Shown: positions 6,860 to 8,773 of the stretch, piece by piece
How the letters are laid out: each line of letters starts with the position of its first letter
Numbering within the stretch: the first letter of the stretch is position 1
NCBI GenBank assembly: GCA_031290325.1
Contig: JAITNU010000025.1
Coordinates: 1 to 8,773, forward strand
DNA length: 8,773 bases
Direction: 5' to 3'
Source: Treponema sp.
Lineage (GTDB): Bacteria; Spirochaetota; Spirochaetia; Treponematales; Breznakiellaceae
Made by a program: the position numbers and the translations under genes
Notes under the pieces: generated by a model
The model's database searches: none
What the model saw: only the letters and a program-made list of their open reading frames with translations
What the model was told of the DNA's origin: nothing

Positions 6860-8332
6860 GTGAACATCGTGATACTTGACGCGTGCCGGAACAACCCGCT
6901 CCCTGCGACCGTGCGGCGTTCCTCGACGCGGGGCCTCGCGGTGATAAACGATGTACCTGCTGACCTGTTTGTGATGTTTTCGACCGCCCCTGGGGAGACG
7001 GCGCTTGACGGTCAGGGTAAGCGAAACAGCCCATTCGCGGAAGCGTTTTTGAAGAACGTAAATTCCCGGGAAGGGCTTCTGTACATGGCGGCAGATGTGA
7101 TGCGGGACACGGCGACATTGACGGGGAACCTGCAGCAGCCGTTTTTTCGCGGAAGCATCGTGAGCGACAAGTACTATTCGCTGAACCGTGCAGGTACGCC
7201 GCAAGTCGCTCAGCCAGCCCCGCGTCCCGCGCCACAGTGGGGGGAAGAGGTGATAGAGACCGGCAATCTGACGGTGAGCACGATAACATCCGGTACGCTG
7301 GAGATACGGCAGGGGAGCGAGGTGATAGGCAGCCGTTCCATAAGCGCAGGCGCCCGGCTTCCCATCAACAACCTGGCGGTGGGGACGTATACGGTGCGCA
7401 TAAGCTACAGCGGAGGCCGGACAGAAGAGAAGATCATAACGGTGAGGAAGGACGGGACCGTGGTGGCGGCCTTTGATTACCAGCCGCCGCTTGCTACATC
7501 TGGTCCAACGCTTACCCCGCAGCCTGCGGTAACGCCCCAGCAGACCCCTGGATCCCGTCCCCCGGAGCGGCCTGTTCCTGATGGCTTTGTGCGGATCCAG
7601 GGCGGGACGTTTATGATGGGAAGTCCTGCGTCGGAAGCTTCACGGAATAGTAATGAAGTCCAGCATCAGGTAACGGTGAGTAGCTTCTTTATGGGGAAGT
7701 ATGAGGTAACTCAGAGAGAATATCAGGCGGTGATGGGGACCAATCCGAGTTTCTTTAAGGGCGACAACCTGCCTGTGGAAAAGGTAAGCTGGTTTGAGGC
7801 AGTGGAATACTGCAATGCCCGAAGCCGCAAGGAAGGCTTGACGCCTGCGTATACGATAAGCGGGTCTGGAGATAGCCGGACGGTAACGTGGAACCGGAAC
7901 GTCAATGGCTACCGGCTGCCCACTGAAGCTGAATGGGAATACGCCTGCCGTGCGGGGACCACGACACCATTTAGTACGGGAAGCAATATCACGACGAACC
8001 AGGCGAACTATGATGGGAACAATCCGTACAACGGGAACGCCAAGGGAACTTATCGAGAGAAGACGACAGCGGTGGACAGTTTTGCGGCGAATGTGTGGGG
8101 TTTGTACGACATGCACGGGAATGTGTGGGAGTGGTGCTGGGATTGGTATGGGAGCTATTCGAGTGGCGCTCAGACTGATCCAGTGGGCGCGTCCTCGGGC
8201 ACGTACCGCGTGCTACGCGGCGGGAGCTGGTACTTCAATGGCCGGAACCTGCGCTCGGCGTTTCGGGACTTCGACACTCCGTCTGCCCGGGGCAGCGACC
8301 TCGGTTTCCGCCTAGCTCGCCCCAGTTTATAA
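6860..8332 (+). CDS. Intact 3' frame: caspase C-terminal half, PEGA-like domain, SUMF1 domain
   Basis: This 490-codon frame (nominal GTG at 6860, though the same frame is open from about 6827) holds the caspase Cys motif LDACRNNP (residues 7-14), the STAPGE and SPFAEAFL motifs (41-46, 57-64), a PEGA-like beta domain (about 134-207, with NLAVGTYTVRISYSGG at 171-186), a Pro/Thr/Gln linker (208-240), and a SUMF1 domain (about 240-488). SUMF1 landmarks are GGTFMMGS (248-255), YEVTQREY (281-288), PVEKVSWFEAVEYCN (305-319), RLPTEAEWEYACRAGT (352-367), GLYDMHGNVWEW (414-425), LRGGSW (452-457) and LGFRLA (481-486). The catalytic cysteines that true formylglycine-generating enzymes carry after the GGSW motif are absent, so it is unlikely to make formylglycine and more likely binds a ligand. 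The GTG has no ribosome binding site and is probably not a real start. Confidence 0.8.
   Translation: MNIVILDACRNNPLPATVRRSSTRGLAVINDVPADLFVMFSTAPGETALDGQGKRNSPFAEAFLKNVNSREGLLYMAADVMRDTATLTGNLQQPFFRGSIVSDKYYSLNRAGTPQVAQPAPRPAPQWGEEVIETGNLTVSTITSGTLEIRQGSEVIGSRSISAGARLPINNLAVGTYTVRISYSGGRTEEKIITVRKDGTVVAAFDYQPPLATSGPTLTPQPAVTPQQTPGSRPPERPVPDGFVRIQGGTFMMGSPASEASRNSNEVQHQVTVSSFFMGKYEVTQREYQAVMGTNPSFFKGDNLPVEKVSWFEAVEYCNARSRKEGLTPAYTISGSGDSRTVTWNRNVNGYRLPTEAEWEYACRAGTTTPFSTGSNITTNQANYDGNNPYNGNAKGTYREKTTAVDSFAANVWGLYDMHGNVWEWCWDWYGSYSSGAQTDPVGASSGTYRVLRGGSWYFNGRNLRSAFRDFDTPSARGSDLGFRLARPSL
8228..8302 (+). other. Candidate DGR-type variable region at the end of the SUMF1 domain
   Basis: Between the conserved GGSW and LGFRLA motifs, fifteen codons (458-461, 463, 468, 470-473, 475, 476, 478-480) sit at positions that related SUMF1 proteins usually fill with Asn or other AAY-like codons. 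Here they encode Y, F, N, G, N, F, D, F, D, T, S, A, G, S and D, and every one ends in C or T. Intervening codons (Arg, Ser, Ala, Pro, Leu) end in G or C. This is the pattern left by A-to-N mutagenesis from AAC/AAT template codons, as in Treponema TvpA. No reverse transcriptase, accessory gene or template repeat is present in the window, so the assignment is an inference. Confidence 0.45.
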
Positions 8333-8364
8333 GCCCAGCAAGCCAGGCATAGTAGCTGCGGCGA

Positions 8365-8398
8365 CATGCCCCCACCCAGCCGGTAGGCAGGGGGCATG
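8365..8398 (+). repeat. Inverted repeat downstream of the SUMF1 gene
   Basis: CATGCCCCC (8365-8373) is perfectly complementary to GGGGGCATG (8390-8398), giving a 9-bp stem with a 16-base loop. It starts 33 bases after the stop codon and 63 bases after the candidate variable region. No T tract follows. It may be an RNA 3' structure or a DNA cruciform. DGR targets often have a hairpin just downstream of the variable region. Confidence 0.6.
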
Positions 8399-8428
8399 GA
8401 GCAGCAGTACGGGAGGGCCAGCAGGAAT

Positions 8429-8439
8429 GGGGGGGGGGG
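8429..8439 (+). repeat. Homopolymeric tract of 11 G
   Basis: Eleven G in a row, followed after a single T by six more G that form the left arm of the terminator. Such tracts slip easily during replication and in sequencing. It is outside any recognised gene. Confidence 0.9.
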
Positions 8440-8440
8440 T

Positions 8441-8469
8441 GGGGGGCATATTGCCCCCCAAGATTTTTC
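8441..8469 (+). terminator. Strong intrinsic terminator after the caspase-SUMF1 gene
   Basis: GGGGGGCA (8441-8448) and TGCCCCCC (8452-8459) form a perfect 8-bp G/C-rich stem with a 3-base loop. AAGATTTTTC follows on the plus strand. It also lies 13 bases beyond the stop of the minus-strand remnant at 8472, so it may act on both converging transcripts, though the minus side lacks a T tract. Confidence 0.75.
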
Positions 8470-8471
8470 AT

Positions 8472-8666
8472 TTATGGAGTTAAGCACAACATCATAAACT
8501 TAAGAAGTCCAAGCGTACTACTGAGAATCGGGGAGTCATCATTGCTCTTAACCTTTATCTCTTTCACCCGCAGAGTAGTACTATTGCCCGGCACGGTAAG
8601 TTCCACATTCCCCGCCAGATACACCGCGTCAACAAAATCAGCATCGGTAAACGTACTAGTATCCAG
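8472..8666 (-). pseudogene. 3' remnant of an unrecognised gene
   Basis: On the minus strand a 64-codon frame without a start runs from just after an in-frame TGA (8667-8669) to TAA (8472-8474). It encodes a normal-looking protein end: TFTDADFVDAVYLAGNVEL, TVPGNSTTLRVKEIKVKSND, then SPILSSTLGLLKFMMLCLTP. Codon use and composition look coding, with alternating hydrophobic beta-like strands. No family is recognised. The upstream part of the gene is missing; the sequence beyond 8667 is a different, repeat-like stretch. A short gene starting at an internal GTG cannot be excluded. Confidence 0.45.
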
Positions 8667-8704
8667 TCAGTGATGAAAATGGGAATGATGGGACGAGTAA
8701 CAGA

Positions 8705-8745
8705 AAAAAGAATGTAACCGCAGAGGACACGGAGGAACGCAGAGA
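8705..8745. repeat. Interspersed repeat of the 'CCGCAGAGGACACGGAGG' type
   Basis: The stretch AACCGCAGAGGACACGGAGG followed by AACGCAGAGA resembles a purine-rich repeat that occurs, with small variations, in intergenic DNA of many unrelated bacteria (complement: CTCTGCGT...CCGTG...CTCTGCGG). It contains internal repetition of CGCAGAG (8710-8716 and 8735-8741). The identification is from memory of the motif. Nothing coding is supported here. Confidence 0.5.
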
Positions 8746-8773
8746 AAACCAAAGATTTGAAACAAAAACTCCG

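Larger units (their letters stand above)
6447..8332 (+). pseudogene. Exported caspase-like / PEGA-like / SUMF1 protein gene with two frameshifts
   Basis: A strong ribosome binding site (AGGAG, 6 bases before ATG 6447) starts a signal peptide (MNKKIMVWPVLFLALTIGVA). A caspase-like (peptidase C14) domain follows: RYALVIGNGDYSNVGKL and NDARDVTAAL in frame one. The frame shifts near 6609, and GYQVDLRVNLAYL with the catalytic His motif FWFAGHGIQI follows. It shifts again near 6832-6838, after which come FEEAHNKVNIVILDACRNNP, with the catalytic Cys, and the rest. Frame one would stop at 6755 and frame two at 6843. Reassembled, all caspase landmarks are present in the normal order, so the damage is recent or an assembly error. 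A PEGA-like beta domain, a Pro-rich linker and a SUMF1 domain complete the protein. Caspase-like/SUMF1 fusions are a known bacterial architecture; the protein is probably periplasmic or surface exposed. Confidence 0.75.
8333..8773. other. Right-hand non-coding region
   Basis: From the SUMF1 stop to the window end there is no intact gene. In order: a hairpin (8365-8398), the G tract (8429-8439), the terminator (8441-8469), the minus-strand gene remnant (8472-8666), and the purine-rich repeat (8705-8745). A 62-codon minus frame at 8564-8752 overlaps the remnant in another frame and reads through the repeat. It is not a supported gene. Confidence 0.6.

Noticed and set aside
6759..7289. Minus-strand ORFs over the caspase region, up to 176 codons
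   Set aside because: High G+C antisense frames; Cys/Arg/Pro-rich and without family motifs, while the plus strand carries caspase motifs.
8564..8752. 62-codon minus-strand hydrophobic ORF
   Set aside because: It reads through the purine-rich repeat and overlaps the better coding-like frame at 8472-8666.
8228..8773. Template repeat or reverse transcriptase of a DGR downstream of the SUMF1 gene
   Set aside because: No A-rich near-copy of the variable region and no reverse transcriptase motif seen on either strand.

Overview
The window most resembles a chromosomal segment of a host-associated spirochete, probably a termite-gut type Treponema. This is an inference from gene content: a multi-PAS sensor, a major facilitator (MFS) transporter fused to a HEAT-like tail, dispersed AAA-ATPase-like/PD-(D/E)XK genes, and a caspase-SUMF1 protein. 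No rRNA, tRNA or CRISPR array is visible.

Layout. (1) Positions 1-1872, minus strand, hold the first 624 codons of a sensor protein with at least five PAS domains. Four of them lie in register with an exact 387-nt (129-residue) period, and part of the array is almost identical at DNA level. The gene runs off the left edge and has a near-consensus promoter at 1957-1985. (2) Positions 1873-2601 are a gene-poor, AT-rich spacer with both promoters, a near-perfect 16-nt palindrome and decayed coding traces. (3) Positions 2602-3618, plus strand, hold the C-terminal two thirds of an AAA-ATPase-like/PD-(D/E)XK protein without its ATP-binding part. (4) Positions 3703-5982, minus strand, encode a 759-residue MFS permease with a HEAT-like C-terminal region. 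It is preceded by a strong promoter and a 21-codon in-frame leader ORF that carries the only good ribosome binding site. (5) Positions 6178-6444, plus strand, are the scrambled 5' end of a second AAA-ATPase-like gene, still with promoter, ribosome binding site and start codon. (6) Positions 6447-8332, plus strand, encode an exported caspase-like protease domain, a PEGA-like domain, a Pro-rich linker and a SUMF1 (formylglycine-generating-enzyme-like) domain. The caspase part is broken by two frameshifts; the SUMF1 part is intact. (7) Positions 8333-8773 hold a hairpin, an 11-G tract, a strong terminator, the 3' remnant of an unrecognised minus-strand gene, and a repeat resembling one found in many phyla.

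The observation most worth following is the end of the SUMF1 domain (about 8228-8302). The residues that are usually Asn in related proteins are replaced at codons that all keep a pyrimidine in the third position. This is the footprint expected of adenine mutagenesis from AAY codons by a diversity-generating retroelement (DGR), as known for Treponema TvpA-type proteins. No reverse transcriptase or template repeat lies in the window, so any such element would have to act from elsewhere.

The genes do not form one pathway. The region reads as accessory chromosome: environmental sensing (PAS), transport (MFS), surface or exported recognition (caspase-SUMF1), and two independent remnants of one dispersed nuclease family.
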